From Streptomyces griseocarneus (lineage in GTDB: Bacteria; Actinomycetota; Actinomycetes; Streptomycetales; Streptomycetaceae): a stretch of 64,000 bases of DNA. Position numbers and translations under genes: made by a program. The notes under the pieces are model-generated. The model was not told where the DNA came from, made no database searches, and saw nothing but the letters and a program-made list of their open reading frames with translations. Positions 19,472-28,479 of the stretch are shown here, one piece after another (positions within the stretch are counted from its first letter, which is position 1; every line of letters begins with the position of its first letter). The stretch is from contig PENC01000009.1 in assembly GCA_003674045.1 (NCBI GenBank), forward strand, positions 124,001-188,000, given 5' to 3'.

Positions 19472-19879
19472 CTACACCGTGAAGTGCAGCAAGTCCTCCA
19501 GGATCGGGATCTTCAGCCACGCGTGCGGCTGCGCCATCAGCGTCAGCAGCACGATCGCGAGGCCCAGAACGCCGTACGTGACGATGTCGGTGAAGCGGGA
19601 GCGCACGGCGAGCATGCCCACCGACGGGAGCGCCCAGCGCAGCGCGGCCCCGCCGAGCATGGCCACGCCGACGATCAGGGTGCCCACCCGGAAGACGTCG
19701 CACGCGACGAGCAGCAGGCCGACGCCCGTGACGGCCATGACGGCCAGCAGCGGCCACTGCCGGGCCGGTGCGGGCGCGTCACCGGGCGCGGCGCGCCCGC
19801 CCCCCTCGGGGCGGGCGGTGTCCCGGGTGAGCTGGAAGCGGCGCGACTTGCCGGGCACGGGGGCCGCCTCAGCCCGCAT
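19472..19879 (-). CDS. DUF3017 small membrane protein
   Basis: A 135-residue protein with a charged N-terminal tail and three membrane helices (about residues 43-60 WPLLAVMAVTGVGLLLVACD, 66-85 VGTLIVGVAMLGGAALRWAL, 98-118 IVTYGVLGLAIVLLTLMA). It fits DUF3017, an actinobacterial family nearly always found directly behind folD. It overlaps the folD end by 11 bases, so translation is coupled. Function unknown; no charged residue pattern suggesting transport. Confidence 0.82.
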   Translation of the reverse strand: MRAEAAPVPGKSRRFQLTRDTARPEGGGRAAPGDAPAPARQWPLLAVMAVTGVGLLLVACDVFRVGTLIVGVAMLGGAALRWALPSVGMLAVRSRFTDIVTYGVLGLAIVLLTLMAQPHAWLKIPILEDLLHFTV

Positions 19880-20747
19880 GACCGCCGGCCGCGGCGCGCT
19901 CGGCGGCCTCGGCAGCTTCGACGACGTTGAGCAGCAGCATCGCCCGCGTCATGGGGCCCACGCCGCCGGGGTTCGGGGAGATCCAGCCCGCGACCTCGGA
20001 CACGCCCGGGTCCACATCGCCCATGATCTTGCCCTCGCCGTCGCGGCTGACGCCGACGTCGAGCACCGCGGCGCCCGGCTTGACGTCCTCCGGCTTGATC
20101 AGGTGCCCGACGCCCGCGGCGGCCACGATGATGTCCGCCTGCCGCAGCTGGGCGGACAGGTCACGGGTGCCGGTGTGGCAGAGGGTGACCGTGGCGTTCT
20201 CGGAGCGGCGGGTCAGCAGCAGGCCGATCGAGCGGCCGACGGTGATGCCGCGGCCGACGACCACCACGTGCGCGCCGTTGATCTCCACCTTGTGGCGGCG
20301 GAGCAGCTCGACGATGCCGTTGGGCGTGCAGGGCAGCGGGCCGGTCTCGCCCAGAACGAGGCGGCCGAGGCTCATCGGGTGCAGGCCGTCCGCGTCCTTG
20401 GCCGGGTCCATCAGCTCCAGCACGCGGTTGGTGTCGATGCCCTTGGGCAGCGGGAGTTGGACGATGTAACCCGTGCACTCGGGGTTCTCGTTGAGCTCCC
20501 GGACGACGGCCTCGATCTCCTCCTGCGTGGCGGTGTCGGGCAGTTCGCGCTGGATCGACGCGATGCCGACCTGGGCGCAGTCGCGGTGCTTGCCGGCGAC
20601 GTACCACTTGCTGCCGGGGTCGTCACCGACGAGGAGGGTGCCGAGACCGGGGGTGACGCCCCGCTCCTTCAGCGCTTCCACGCGGGTGGTGAGTTCGGAC
20701 TTGATCGCGGCCGCGGTGGCCTTGCCGTCGAGAATCTGGGCGCTCAT
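19869..20747 (-). CDS. folD: Bifunctional methylenetetrahydrofolate dehydrogenase / methenyltetrahydrofolate cyclohydrolase
   Basis: One-carbon enzyme that interconverts 5,10-methylene-, 5,10-methenyl- and 10-formyl-THF, giving formyl groups for purN and purH nearby. 292 residues; FolD signatures are present: YVAGKHRDCAQVGI with the catalytic Lys, ECTGYIVQLPLPKGID, KDADGLHPMSLGRL, PCTPNGIVELLRRH, VVVVGRGITVGRS (NADP loop), and NPGGVGPMTRAMLLLN. It has the usual length plus a short Ala-rich tail that overlaps DUF3017. ATG at 20747 opens SAQILDGKATAAAIK, the normal N-terminus. Confidence 0.97.
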   Translation of the reverse strand: MSAQILDGKATAAAIKSELTTRVEALKERGVTPGLGTLLVGDDPGSKWYVAGKHRDCAQVGIASIQRELPDTATQEEIEAVVRELNENPECTGYIVQLPLPKGIDTNRVLELMDPAKDADGLHPMSLGRLVLGETGPLPCTPNGIVELLRRHKVEINGAHVVVVGRGITVGRSIGLLLTRRSENATVTLCHTGTRDLSAQLRQADIIVAAAGVGHLIKPEDVKPGAAVLDVGVSRDGEGKIMGDVDPGVSEVAGWISPNPGGVGPMTRAMLLLNVVEAAEAAERAAAGGHAG

Positions 20748-20906
20748 GACCCCATAATCCCGGATGGACCGGCACTCGTTCCAATCAGGTCACGTCCTTA
20801 CGCGCGCCGTATATCAGCCACCGGCGTGTGCCTACGATGATCGACGCCGCGGCGGCCGTCGCGGTCGTCCCCGTACCACCTGCGCCGATCCGCTCGAAGG
20901 ACCCAC

Positions 20907-21650
20907 GTGACCTACCCGACCCCGCCCGGCACCCCCGGCCCCGGTCAGTACCCGTCGTACCCGCAGCAGCCGGGCCAGCCCGGCCAGCCCCCGTACGGCC
21001 AGATCCCGCAGCAGCCGGGGCAGCCGTACCCCGGCCAGGCGCCCTACCCGGGCCAGGGCCAGGGCCAGGCGTATCCGGGGCAGGCGTACCCGGGTCAGCC
21101 CGGCCCGCAGTACCCGGGCGGCGGCTACGGCTACCCCGGCCGGGACCCGTACGCCTACGGCATGCAGCAGCGGCCCCCGTACGCGAGCTGGGGCGCGCGC
21201 GTGGGTGCCACGCTGATCGACGGCCTGATCGGCCTGATCCCGGCCGTCGTGATGTTCATCGGCCTGGTGATGACGCTCGCGGCGACGGTCGACACGCACT
21301 GCACGTCGTACGAGGCGAGCCAGGGGCTGTGCACCCGGAGCACCGGCGGCTCGGCGGGCCCCGGTCTGGCCTTGGTGTTCGTCGGCGCCATCGCGTCGGT
21401 CGCGCTCTCCCTCTGGATGCTCTACAAGCAGGGCAGGACCGGCCAGACGATCGGCAAGAAGGCCATGGGCATCAGCGTCCTGCGCGAGCGCGACGGCATG
21501 CCGCAGGGCTTCGGCATGGCCTTCGCCCGCAGCCTCTGTCACATCGCCGACAGCTTCTTCTACCTCGGCTACCTGTGGCCGCTGTGGGACGAGAAGAAGC
21601 AGACCTTCGCCGACAAGATCGTCAGCACGGTCGTCGTCCGCGTGAAGTGA
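20907..21650 (+). CDS. RDD-family membrane protein with Pro/Gly/Tyr-rich N-terminus
   Basis: A 247-residue protein. Residues 1-85 are low complexity (repeats of YPGQ, QPGQP, PQQPGQ), typical of Streptomyces membrane proteins that may interact with each other through disordered tails. The RDD domain follows, with YASWGARVGATLIDGLIGLI (Arg and Asp of the name), a second helix (IASVALSLWMLYKQGRTG), and TIGKKAMGISVLRERDG plus CHIADSFFYLGYLWPLWDEK. Cysteines in DTHCTSYEASQGLCTR form a probable external loop. GTG at 20907 has AAGGA upstream. Transport role only suggested for some RDD proteins. Convergent with purH. Confidence 0.85.
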   Translation: MTYPTPPGTPGPGQYPSYPQQPGQPGQPPYGQIPQQPGQPYPGQAPYPGQGQGQAYPGQAYPGQPGPQYPGGGYGYPGRDPYAYGMQQRPPYASWGARVGATLIDGLIGLIPAVVMFIGLVMTLAATVDTHCTSYEASQGLCTRSTGGSAGPGLALVFVGAIASVALSLWMLYKQGRTGQTIGKKAMGISVLRERDGMPQGFGMAFARSLCHIADSFFYLGYLWPLWDEKKQTFADKIVSTVVVRVK

Positions 21651-21675
21651 TCCGCCGCGTCACGGCAGCCTTCAA

Positions 21676-21705
21676 GGCCGCGCCCCGGACTTCCGGGGCG
21701 CGGCC
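21676..21705. terminator. Perfect bidirectional hairpin between RDD gene and purH
   Basis: GGCCGCGCCCCG (21676-21687) pairs fully with CGGGGCGCGGCC (21694-21705), loop GACTTC. It lies in the 73-base gap between two convergent stops and can end both transcripts. Confidence 0.8.
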
Positions 21706-21723
21706 TCACGCGTATCGCGCGTA

Positions 21724-23301
21724 TCAGTGGAAGAAGTGGCGCGTACCCGTGAAGTACATCGTCACGCCCGCCGCCTTCGCGGCCTCGACGACCTGCTCGT
21801 CACGGACCGAACCGCCCGGCTGCACCACGGCCTTGACGCCCGCGGCGGTCAGCACCTCAAGGCCGTCCGGGAAGGGGAAGAAGGCGTCGGAGGCCGCGTA
21901 CGAACCGGCCGCGCGCTCCTCGCCCGCCCGCTGCACGGCGAGCTTCGCCGAGTCGACGCGGTTGACCTGGCCCATGCCGACACCGACGGTCGCGCCGCCC
22001 TTGGCCAGCAGGATCGCGTTGGACTTCACCGCGCGGCAGGCACGCCAGGCAAAGGCCAGCTCGGCCAGTTCCTCGGCGGACAGCGCCTCGCCCGTGGCGA
22101 GCGTCCAGTTGGCCGGGTCGTCGCCCTCGGCCTGGAGCCGGTCCTTGGCCTGGAGCAGCAGCCCGCCCTCGACGGGCCGGGCCTCCTTGACCGCGCACGG
22201 GGCGTCGGGGCAGCGCAGCACGCGGATGTTCTTCTTGCGCGCGAGCACCTCGACGGCGCCGTCCTCGTAGTCCGGCGCGACGATGACCTCGGTGAAGATC
22301 TCGGCGACCTGCTCGGCGAGCTCCACCGTCACCGGGCGGTTGACGGCGATGACACCGCCGAACGCCGACAGCGGGTCGCACGCGTGCGCCTTGCGGTGCG
22401 CGTCGGCGACGTCCGAACCGACCGCGATGCCGCAGGGGTTGGCGTGCTTGATGATCGCGACGCAGGGCTCGTCGTGGTCGTACGCGGCCCGGCGCGCGGC
22501 CTCGGTGTCGACGTAGTTGTTGTACGACATCTCCTTGCCGTGCAACTGCTCGGCGGAGGCCAGACCGGTGCCGGAGCCGTCGGTGTAGAGCGCGGCGGGC
22601 TGATGCGGGTTCTCGCCGTAGCGCAGGACGTTCGTCCGGGAGAAAGTGCTGCCGACGAAGCCGGGGAAGCCGCTCTCGGCGCCCTCGTCGTCCGGGGCGT
22701 ACGCGGTCGCGAACCAGTTGGCGACGGCCACGTCGTACGCGGCGGTGTGCCGGAACGCCTCGGCCGCCAGCCGCTTGCGGGCGGTGAGGTCGAAACCGCC
22801 GTCCGCGACGGCCTTGAGCACCTCGGCGTAGCGGCCGGGGTTGACCACGACGGCGACGGAGGGGTGGTTCTTGGCGGCGGCGCGGACCATCGAGGGGCCG
22901 CCGATGTCGATCTGCTCCACGCACGCGTCGGGCGAGGCGCCGGAGGCGACCGTCTCCTTGAACGGGTAGAGGTTGACGATCACCAGCTCGAAGGGCTCGA
23001 CGCCCAGCTCGGCGAGCTGCTCGCGGTGGGTGTCGAGCCGCTGGTCGGCGAGGATGCCCGCGTGGACGCGCGGGTGGAGGGTCTTCACCCGGCCGTCCAG
23101 GCACTCGGGGAAGCCCGTCAGCTCCTCGACCTTGGTGACCGGGACGCCCGCGGCGGCGATCCGCCCGGCCGTCGACCCCGTCGAGACGAGCTGGACGCCC
23201 GCCTCGTGCAGCCCCTGGGCCAGCTCCTCCAGCCCGGTCTTGTCGTAGACGCTGACCAGCGCGCGGCGGATGGGCCGCTTCGTACCGTTCTCGGCGGTCA
23301 C
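21724..23301 (-). CDS. purH: Bifunctional AICAR formyltransferase / IMP cyclohydrolase
   Basis: Last two steps of purine synthesis: formylation of AICAR with 10-formyl-THF, then ring closure to IMP. 525 residues. The N-terminal MGS-like cyclohydrolase domain shows VSTGSTAGRIAAAGVPVTKVEELTGFPE and KTLHPRVHAGILAD; the C-terminal transformylase has MSYNNYVDTEAARRAAY, CVAIIKHANPCGIAVG (catalytic Lys-His) and GQVNRVDSAKLAV. GTG at 23301 overlaps the purN stop (GTGA), so purN and purH are coupled. It ends in the convergent hairpin at 21676. Confidence 0.97.
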   Translation of the reverse strand: MTAENGTKRPIRRALVSVYDKTGLEELAQGLHEAGVQLVSTGSTAGRIAAAGVPVTKVEELTGFPECLDGRVKTLHPRVHAGILADQRLDTHREQLAELGVEPFELVIVNLYPFKETVASGASPDACVEQIDIGGPSMVRAAAKNHPSVAVVVNPGRYAEVLKAVADGGFDLTARKRLAAEAFRHTAAYDVAVANWFATAYAPDDEGAESGFPGFVGSTFSRTNVLRYGENPHQPAALYTDGSGTGLASAEQLHGKEMSYNNYVDTEAARRAAYDHDEPCVAIIKHANPCGIAVGSDVADAHRKAHACDPLSAFGGVIAVNRPVTVELAEQVAEIFTEVIVAPDYEDGAVEVLARKKNIRVLRCPDAPCAVKEARPVEGGLLLQAKDRLQAEGDDPANWTLATGEALSAEELAELAFAWRACRAVKSNAILLAKGGATVGVGMGQVNRVDSAKLAVQRAGEERAAGSYAASDAFFPFPDGLEVLTAAGVKAVVQPGGSVRDEQVVEAAKAAGVTMYFTGTRHFFH

Positions 23302-23930
23302 GGGATTCTTACCTTTCGTCCCTCTATGCGGTAGCCGTGGCGGGCCAGACGCCCCACGACATCGACGAGCAGCTCGCGCTCGACTTCCTTGATCCGCTCA
23401 TGCAGGGCGGATTCGTCGTCCTCGTCCCGGACCTCGACCACGCCTTGGGCGATGACCGGGCCGGTGTCGACGCCGTCGTCGACGAAGTGGACGGTGCACC
23501 CGGTCACCTTGGCGCCGTACGCGAGCGCGTCACGGACGCCGTGGGCACCGGGGAAGCTGGGCAGCAGGGCGGGGTGCGTATTGACGGTCCGCCCCCCGAA
23601 GCGGGCCAGGAACTCCTTGCCCAGGATCTTCATGAAGCCCGCGGAGACGACCAGGTCCGGCGCGTACGCGGCGGTGGCCTCGGCCAGGGCCCGGTCCCAC
23701 GCCTCGCGCGTGGGGTGGTCCTGCACCCGGCACACGAAGGTGGGCAGCCCCGCGCGCTCGGCACGCTCCAGGCCCGCGATGCCGCTCCGGTCGGCGCCCA
23801 CGGCCACGATCCGGGCGCCGTAGCCCTCGGGGTCGGCGGCGATCGCGTCGATCAGGGCCTGGAGGTTGGTGCCCGAGCCGGATACCAGTACGACGAGACG
23901 TGCGGGGGACGCGGGGGGCGGGGAGGCCAC
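23298..23930 (-). CDS. purN: Phosphoribosylglycinamide formyltransferase
   Basis: Transfers a formyl group from 10-formyl-THF to GAR, third step of purine synthesis. 210 residues when started at GTG 23930, which has GAAAGG seven bases upstream; a longer frame to 23966 adds twelve residues without homology and without a ribosome site. Motifs: LVVLVSGSGTNLQALIDAI, YAPDLVVSAGFMKILGKEFL, RTVNTHPALLPSFPGAHGVRDAL (catalytic Asn/His), TVHFVDDGVDTGPVIAQ with the key Asp. Forms the purN-purH operon with four-base overlap. Confidence 0.95.
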   Translation of the reverse strand: MASPPPASPARLVVLVSGSGTNLQALIDAIAADPEGYGARIVAVGADRSGIAGLERAERAGLPTFVCRVQDHPTREAWDRALAEATAAYAPDLVVSAGFMKILGKEFLARFGGRTVNTHPALLPSFPGAHGVRDALAYGAKVTGCTVHFVDDGVDTGPVIAQGVVEVRDEDDESALHERIKEVERELLVDVVGRLARHGYRIEGRKVRIP

Positions 23931-24270
23931 GGTGGGGCCCTTTCTCGCGGGTTTGCGGCAGTTCACTCGGTCGCTTTGTATGGTCGTACAAGCCGGACGG
24001 GTCCCCGGATACGGGGGACTCTACGAAGCCGCCGACCGCCAGCAACGATACCGGCACACCGAACGGCCCCCGCGGGACGGGGGCACGCGCGGGAGGTAGC
24101 GTCTGGAAGCAGCGCACGGAAAGCGCGGGCAAAGCGCACGGAACACACGGAACGAATGGAATCCGAGCGCGCCGCCGTACGTTCGGTGTGCAGGACGTCA
24201 TGGTGTGCGGGAAACCTCCGCGCATACCGGGGCGCACAGGACGACGACACAAGGGGAAGACTCACCTCAC
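23931..24270. other. Divergent promoter region of purN and a membrane protein gene
   Basis: 340 bases between divergent starts. No convincing hexamer pair or palindrome was found. The end nearest the plus-strand gene has AAGGGGAAG about 11 bases before ATG 24271, a slightly distant ribosome site. Confidence 0.4.
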
Positions 24271-25107
24271 ATGCCGGACCGACGCCTCCACGAGGCTCAC
24301 CGCTTCCCGCTGCCCGCCGCCGAGCGGGACGCGGCGGTGAGCCACGCCCGCATGTCGCAAGAACGCCCTCCGTCGTCGCCCCCTTCATCTTCCGATTCGT
24401 CTTCCGGCTCGTCTCCCGGTTCGTCTTCCGGCCAGCAGGACAACCCCTTCGCGCCGCCGCCGGAGGGACAGGCGGACCGGCCGTGGCAGCCGCGCCCGCA
24501 GGGCCGGGGCCAGGGCCAGGAGGGCCGGGAGGGCCACGAGGGGAACGAAGGCGAGCCGCAGCAGCCGCCCGCGTGGGGCAGCCAGTGGAGCAGCAAGCAG
24601 CCGGGCCGTCACGACGGTGATTTCGGCGGCGGACCGGGCGGGCAGCGCCCGTCGGGCGGCGGGCCGGGCGGCCCGGGCGGGCTCCGCTGGGACCCGACGG
24701 ACCCGGCGCAGCGCCGGGCACGCTACGCGCTGCTCGCGGGCCTGTGGGGCTTCTTCTTCGCGCTCTTCAGCATTCCGCAGGTGGCACTGCTGCTGGGTGC
24801 GCTGTCGGTGTACTGGGCGATCAGCTCCCTGCGGGCCAAGCCCCGCCACGAGCGCCTCGCGGACCCGGACACCCCGCCCCCGCCGCCGCCCGCCCCCGGC
24901 ACACCCCGGCCCCAGACGACCGCAGCCGTCAGCGGCCTGGTCATGGGCGGCCTCGCCCTGATCATCGTGGCGGCGACCTTCGCGTTCCAGCTCGTCTACC
25001 GCGACTACTACACGTGCGTCGACGACTCCCTCACGCAACAGTCACGCCAAGCGTGCGAGCAGCACCTGCCGAAGCACTTGCGCCCCCTGCTGGGCAACCA
25101 GGACTGA
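24271..25107 (+). CDS. Membrane protein with disordered N-terminus and two C-terminal helices (DUF4190-like)
   Basis: A 278-residue protein: residues 1-150 are Ser/Pro/Gly/Gln-rich and likely disordered, then WDPTDPAQRRARYALLAGLWGFFFALF, a helix pair (FSIPQVALLLGALSVYWAI) and a last helix (SGLVMGGLALIIVAATFAFQ) with a short external end containing two Cys (TCVDDSL, QACEQHLPKHLR). The arrangement resembles DUF4190-type proteins common in actinobacteria. Start: ATG 24271 is preferred since bases 24271-24351 already show strong third-position GC; ATG 24352 (SQERPPSSP) is an alternative. Function unknown. Confidence 0.65.
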   Translation: MPDRRLHEAHRFPLPAAERDAAVSHARMSQERPPSSPPSSSDSSSGSSPGSSSGQQDNPFAPPPEGQADRPWQPRPQGRGQGQEGREGHEGNEGEPQQPPAWGSQWSSKQPGRHDGDFGGGPGGQRPSGGGPGGPGGLRWDPTDPAQRRARYALLAGLWGFFFALFSIPQVALLLGALSVYWAISSLRAKPRHERLADPDTPPPPPPAPGTPRPQTTAAVSGLVMGGLALIIVAATFAFQLVYRDYYTCVDDSLTQQSRQACEQHLPKHLRPLLGNQD

Positions 25108-25127
25108 GGAGGACGAGGGAAGGAATC

Positions 25128-25279
25128 GCGCCCCGTCAGGGGCGCGGGGCTGTGCTGTATTTGCGGCTCCGCCGCGCGGGCGCGACAGGGTCAGGCCCCG
25201 AAAGGGGCGCGGGGAACTGCGCGACCAGCCCCCACCGGCCCGCAGTCGCCCACCGGGCCCGGGTGGCAACCCGGTGGGC
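25128..25279 (+). repeat. Dispersed repeat, second full A+B composite copy
   Basis: Unit A (GCGCCCCGTCAGGGGCGCGG, then GCGGCTCCGCCGCG) followed by unit B (GGGGCGCGGGGAACTGCGCG, ACCAGCC, CACCGGGCCCGGGTGGCAAC, CCGGTGGGC). It parallels 16091-16270 nearly base for base in the conserved blocks. It occupies most of the 241-base gap between two convergent genes, and its palindromic start could double as a terminator. Confidence 0.88.
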
Positions 25280-25348
25280 ACGGCAGGCCACGGCCCGCAG
25301 ACGCACGCGGCGAGCAAGCCGCACCCCAAGAGGCGCACCAAAAAACCG

Positions 25349-27394
25349 TCAGTTCCCATCCCCCGGTTCGAAGTCCGGCATCAACCCACCCCCCGACTCC
25401 CGCAACGCGGCCCACCGCACCTGCCGCGCCCCCGAGTCGTGCCAGGCCCCCGCCCCCACGGCCACGCCTTCCACCGGCAGCTCCGTCGCCGTGGCGGGCG
25501 GCGCCGCATGACGCCCCTTCACCTTCACCCGGCGGCGCGGACGCCATGCGAGCCACCGGCGATCGGAATCCGTATCGGCGGACCGGGACACGGCCTCCAG
25601 TCCGTTCCGGACCGGCAGTTCCTCCACCGTCTGAGGAAACAGCGACGGCCGTACCTCCGCCGCCACCGGCTTCTCCAGCGGCGCCGCGAACCCCAGCCAC
25701 ACCGCCACCGGCCGCACGACCGCACCACCCGTCCACCACCGGGGCCGCCGTACGCGCACGGCCGGGGCCGGGCCCGGGCCCGAAGCCGAAGCCGACGTCG
25801 CCCGCCGCGACGGCAACGGCGCGAGCCCGAGAGCCGCCACCGCCCCCTTGCACCACGTGGGCACAGGCGCGGGCCCTCCCTCCACGGGGGGCTCAAGGGG
25901 CTCGGACGGCTCGCCCGCGACCGCCGTCTCCATGGATTCCAGGGCGGCCGCGACCACCGCGGCCACCGCCGCTGCCGCCGCCCGCCGCCGCGCCCACCGC
26001 AGCACCAGCGCGCACGGCACCCCGATGACCGCCGTCCAGGCCAGCGCCGCGCCGCCCACGAGCCACCACGGCGGTCCGAACGTCGCGAGCTTGGCCCGTC
26101 CGAGCTCGCCGGACGCCACGTACGCCAGGAAGGCCGTCACGGCCCCGCAGAGCACCGCGCCCAGCGCCGCCGTACCGGCCGTGCGCGCCGCCTTCGTATG
26201 GCGGAGCAGGTCCGGGTCGCGCGGCACGGCCGCGTACGCGACCGACGCGCCCGTCGCGACCGACAGCACCGAGGCCACCACCAGCGCGGGCGTCCCGGCC
26301 GGGCCCGGGGCCGGGATCGCCGCGAAGAGCGGGAAGCGCGGCAGCAGCGGATACCCCGCCACCCCGAGCGGGGCCACGACGCCGACCGTGCCGACCATGA
26401 AGCCGGGGCCGAGCCCGTACGCCGCCGCCCAGACGACCGCGTTCGGCAGCAGCGCCACGCACAGCAGGATCACGGTGATGCGCCCGGACCAGGCGAAGGT
26501 CATCTGGAGCAGCGACTGCTGCGCGGTGCCCGCGTGCAGGGCGAGCGAACCGGCCAGCAGCAGCGCGCCGCCGCCGAGCAGGGTGAGCGTGCCCGCCACC
26601 CCGGTCCGTACGACATCATGCACCCGGGGGCGCGTGACCCAGCGCCGTACGCCCGGCGGAAGCGCCCCGAGCGCCCGCCGGGTGAGGGAGGGCCGGGCCG
26701 CGCCGGGGCAGCGTGCCGCCGCCCACGCGCCGATCCCGACGGAGGCGCCCGCGAAGAGCGGCAGGTGCAGCAGGGCGCTCAGCGGGTCCACCCGCAGGGG
26801 GCCCGACGAGGCGTAGAGCGAGGCGGCCCCGGCCACGAAGAGATAGCCGCCGAGCAGGGCCACGATCGCCTTGCGCGGCGCGAGCCCGGCGGAGCCCCCG
26901 GCGGAGCCTCCGGAAGCGTCCACGGCGAAACCCCCGGCAGGGGCGCCGCCGGAGATCTCCGTGAACGGGACGCCCCCGAGGACGTCGAGCCCGGCGTACT
27001 CGGGCGGCTCGTCCCGTACCTCGTCCGGCGGCTCGTCCGTGGGGTCGAGGGTGTGCCGCGCCGCCCGGTAGAGCAGCCAGCTCGGCAGGGCGGTGAACAG
27101 CAGCGGCGTCAGGCCGATCGGCGCGGGCGTCCCGGAGAGCGTCTCGGTCCGTACGAGGTGCGCGCCGTGCGCGAGCAGCCACAGGGCCGCGGCGACACGG
27201 AGCGCTGTCGCGGGGCCGCTGTCGGGGTACGGGGAGGAGATCCACAGCGACAGGACGCCCACGGCGAGCGTGCCGAGCCCCAGGCCCGCGGCGACCATCC
27301 CGCCGAGGAACACCGTGCCCGCCATGGGAGGCCCCGCGGCCGCGCTCCCGCTCCGCGCGGACAACGGCGGGCTGTGATCGGCATATTGGGTCAC
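25349..27394 (-). CDS. DUF6350-type polytopic membrane protein
   Basis: A 681-residue protein with about ten hydrophobic helices (such as GTVFLGGMVAAGLGLGTLAV, PALVVASVLSVATGASVAYA, WWLVGGAALAWTAVIGVPCA) spread through its first two thirds and a disordered, Pro/Arg-rich cytoplasmic tail ending in the unusual string SGARQVRWAALRESGG. I recognise it as the family called DUF6350 that lies between purN and sucCD in Streptomyces; function unknown. GTG 27394 (start of TQYADHSPPLSARSGS) fits homologues; the longer upstream frame is unsupported. Transcribed toward the repeat at 25128. Confidence 0.72.
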   Translation of the reverse strand: MTQYADHSPPLSARSGSAAAGPPMAGTVFLGGMVAAGLGLGTLAVGVLSLWISSPYPDSGPATALRVAAALWLLAHGAHLVRTETLSGTPAPIGLTPLLFTALPSWLLYRAARHTLDPTDEPPDEVRDEPPEYAGLDVLGGVPFTEISGGAPAGGFAVDASGGSAGGSAGLAPRKAIVALLGGYLFVAGAASLYASSGPLRVDPLSALLHLPLFAGASVGIGAWAAARCPGAARPSLTRRALGALPPGVRRWVTRPRVHDVVRTGVAGTLTLLGGGALLLAGSLALHAGTAQQSLLQMTFAWSGRITVILLCVALLPNAVVWAAAYGLGPGFMVGTVGVVAPLGVAGYPLLPRFPLFAAIPAPGPAGTPALVVASVLSVATGASVAYAAVPRDPDLLRHTKAARTAGTAALGAVLCGAVTAFLAYVASGELGRAKLATFGPPWWLVGGAALAWTAVIGVPCALVLRWARRRAAAAAVAAVVAAALESMETAVAGEPSEPLEPPVEGGPAPVPTWCKGAVAALGLAPLPSRRATSASASGPGPAPAVRVRRPRWWTGGAVVRPVAVWLGFAAPLEKPVAAEVRPSLFPQTVEELPVRNGLEAVSRSADTDSDRRWLAWRPRRRVKVKGRHAAPPATATELPVEGVAVGAGAWHDSGARQVRWAALRESGGGLMPDFEPGDGN

Positions 27395-27512
27395 AAGGCC
27401 AATGCTGCCAACAACATGGCATTCATACGGGTAGCAGGCAAATAGCCGTCGTGTCGCCCAAATACGTTTATGCACCTTTTCACCCGGAGGGCGGCAAGGG
27501 GCGGCGGACGGC

Positions 27513-27560
27513 AAAGGGCGTGGGCCCGCACCCCTTCCGGGGTGCGGGCCCACGCCCTTT
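27513..27560 (-). terminator. Very strong terminator of sucCD
   Basis: A perfect 22-base-pair stem: AAAGGGCGTGGGCCCGCACC plus CC (27513-27534) against its exact complement (27539-27560), with a four-base loop TTCC. Located 15 bases past the sucD stop. The A/T ends make it suitable in both directions. Confidence 0.9.
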
Positions 27561-27574
27561 CAGGACCGTACGGC

Positions 27575-28459
27575 TCAGGCGGACAGCGCCGCGCGCGCCA
27601 GGCGGGCCGTCTCGGACGGCGTCTTGCCGACCTTCACGCCCGCGGCCTCGAGGGCCTCCTTCTTCGCCTGGGCGGTGCCGGAGGAACCGGACACGATCGC
27701 ACCGGCGTGGCCCATCGTCTTGCCCTCGGGCGCGGTGAAACCGGCCACGTAGCCGACGACCGGCTTGGTGACGTTGGCCTTGATGAAGTCCGCGGCCCGC
27801 TCCTCGGCGTCGCCGCCGATCTCGCCGATCATGACGATCAGCTCGGTCTCCGGGTCGGCCTCGAACGCGGCGAGCGCGTCGATGTGCGTGGTGCCGATGA
27901 CCGGGTCGCCACCGATGCCGACGGCGGACGTGAAGCCGATGTCACGCAGCTCGTACATCATCTGGTAGGTCAGCGTGCCCGACTTGGACACGAGGCCGAT
28001 GCGACCGGGCTTGGTGATGTCGCCCGGGATGATGCCGGCGTTGGACTGGCCCGGGGTGATCAGACCGGGGCAGTTCGGACCGATGATCCGGGTCTTGTTG
28101 CCCTTCTCGCAGGCGTAGGCCCAGAAGGCGGCCGAGTCGTGCACCGCGATGCCCTCGGTGATCACGACGGCCAGCGGGATCTCGGCGTCGATCGCCTCGA
28201 CGACGGCGGCCTTGGCGAAGGCCGGCGGCACGAAGACGACGGTGACGTCGGCACCGGTCTTCTCCATCGCCTCGGCGACGGAGCCGAAGACGGGCACCTC
28301 GGTGCCGTCGAAGTCGACGCTCGTGCCCGCCTTGCGCGGGTTCACGCCACCGACGATGTTGGTGCCGTCGGCCAGCATGAGCTTGGTGTGCTTCATGCCC
28401 GTGGCGCCGGTCATCCCCTGGACGATGACCTTGCTGTCCTTGGTGAGGAAGATAGCCAT
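27575..28459 (-). CDS. sucD: Succinyl-CoA synthetase, alpha subunit
   Basis: Nucleotide-dependent step of the TCA cycle (succinyl-CoA to succinate with ATP or GTP formed). 294 residues, standard length. CoA-binding N-terminal domain: KDSKVIVQGMTGATGMKHTK; the phospho-histidine loop is KTMGHAGAIVSGSSGTAQAK; GPNCPGLITPGQ is a further family marker. ATG at 28459 is the first start giving the canonical AIFLTKDSKVI. 20 bases after sucC, same operon, followed by the 22-bp terminator. Confidence 0.97.
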   Translation of the reverse strand: MAIFLTKDSKVIVQGMTGATGMKHTKLMLADGTNIVGGVNPRKAGTSVDFDGTEVPVFGSVAEAMEKTGADVTVVFVPPAFAKAAVVEAIDAEIPLAVVITEGIAVHDSAAFWAYACEKGNKTRIIGPNCPGLITPGQSNAGIIPGDITKPGRIGLVSKSGTLTYQMMYELRDIGFTSAVGIGGDPVIGTTHIDALAAFEADPETELIVMIGEIGGDAEERAADFIKANVTKPVVGYVAGFTAPEGKTMGHAGAIVSGSSGTAQAKKEALEAAGVKVGKTPSETARLARAALSA

Positions 28460-28479
28460 GGTTGTGGAGTCCTCGTCCC

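Noticed and set aside
24205..24270. Upstream extension of the DUF4190-like gene
   Set aside because: Third-position GC drops before 24271.
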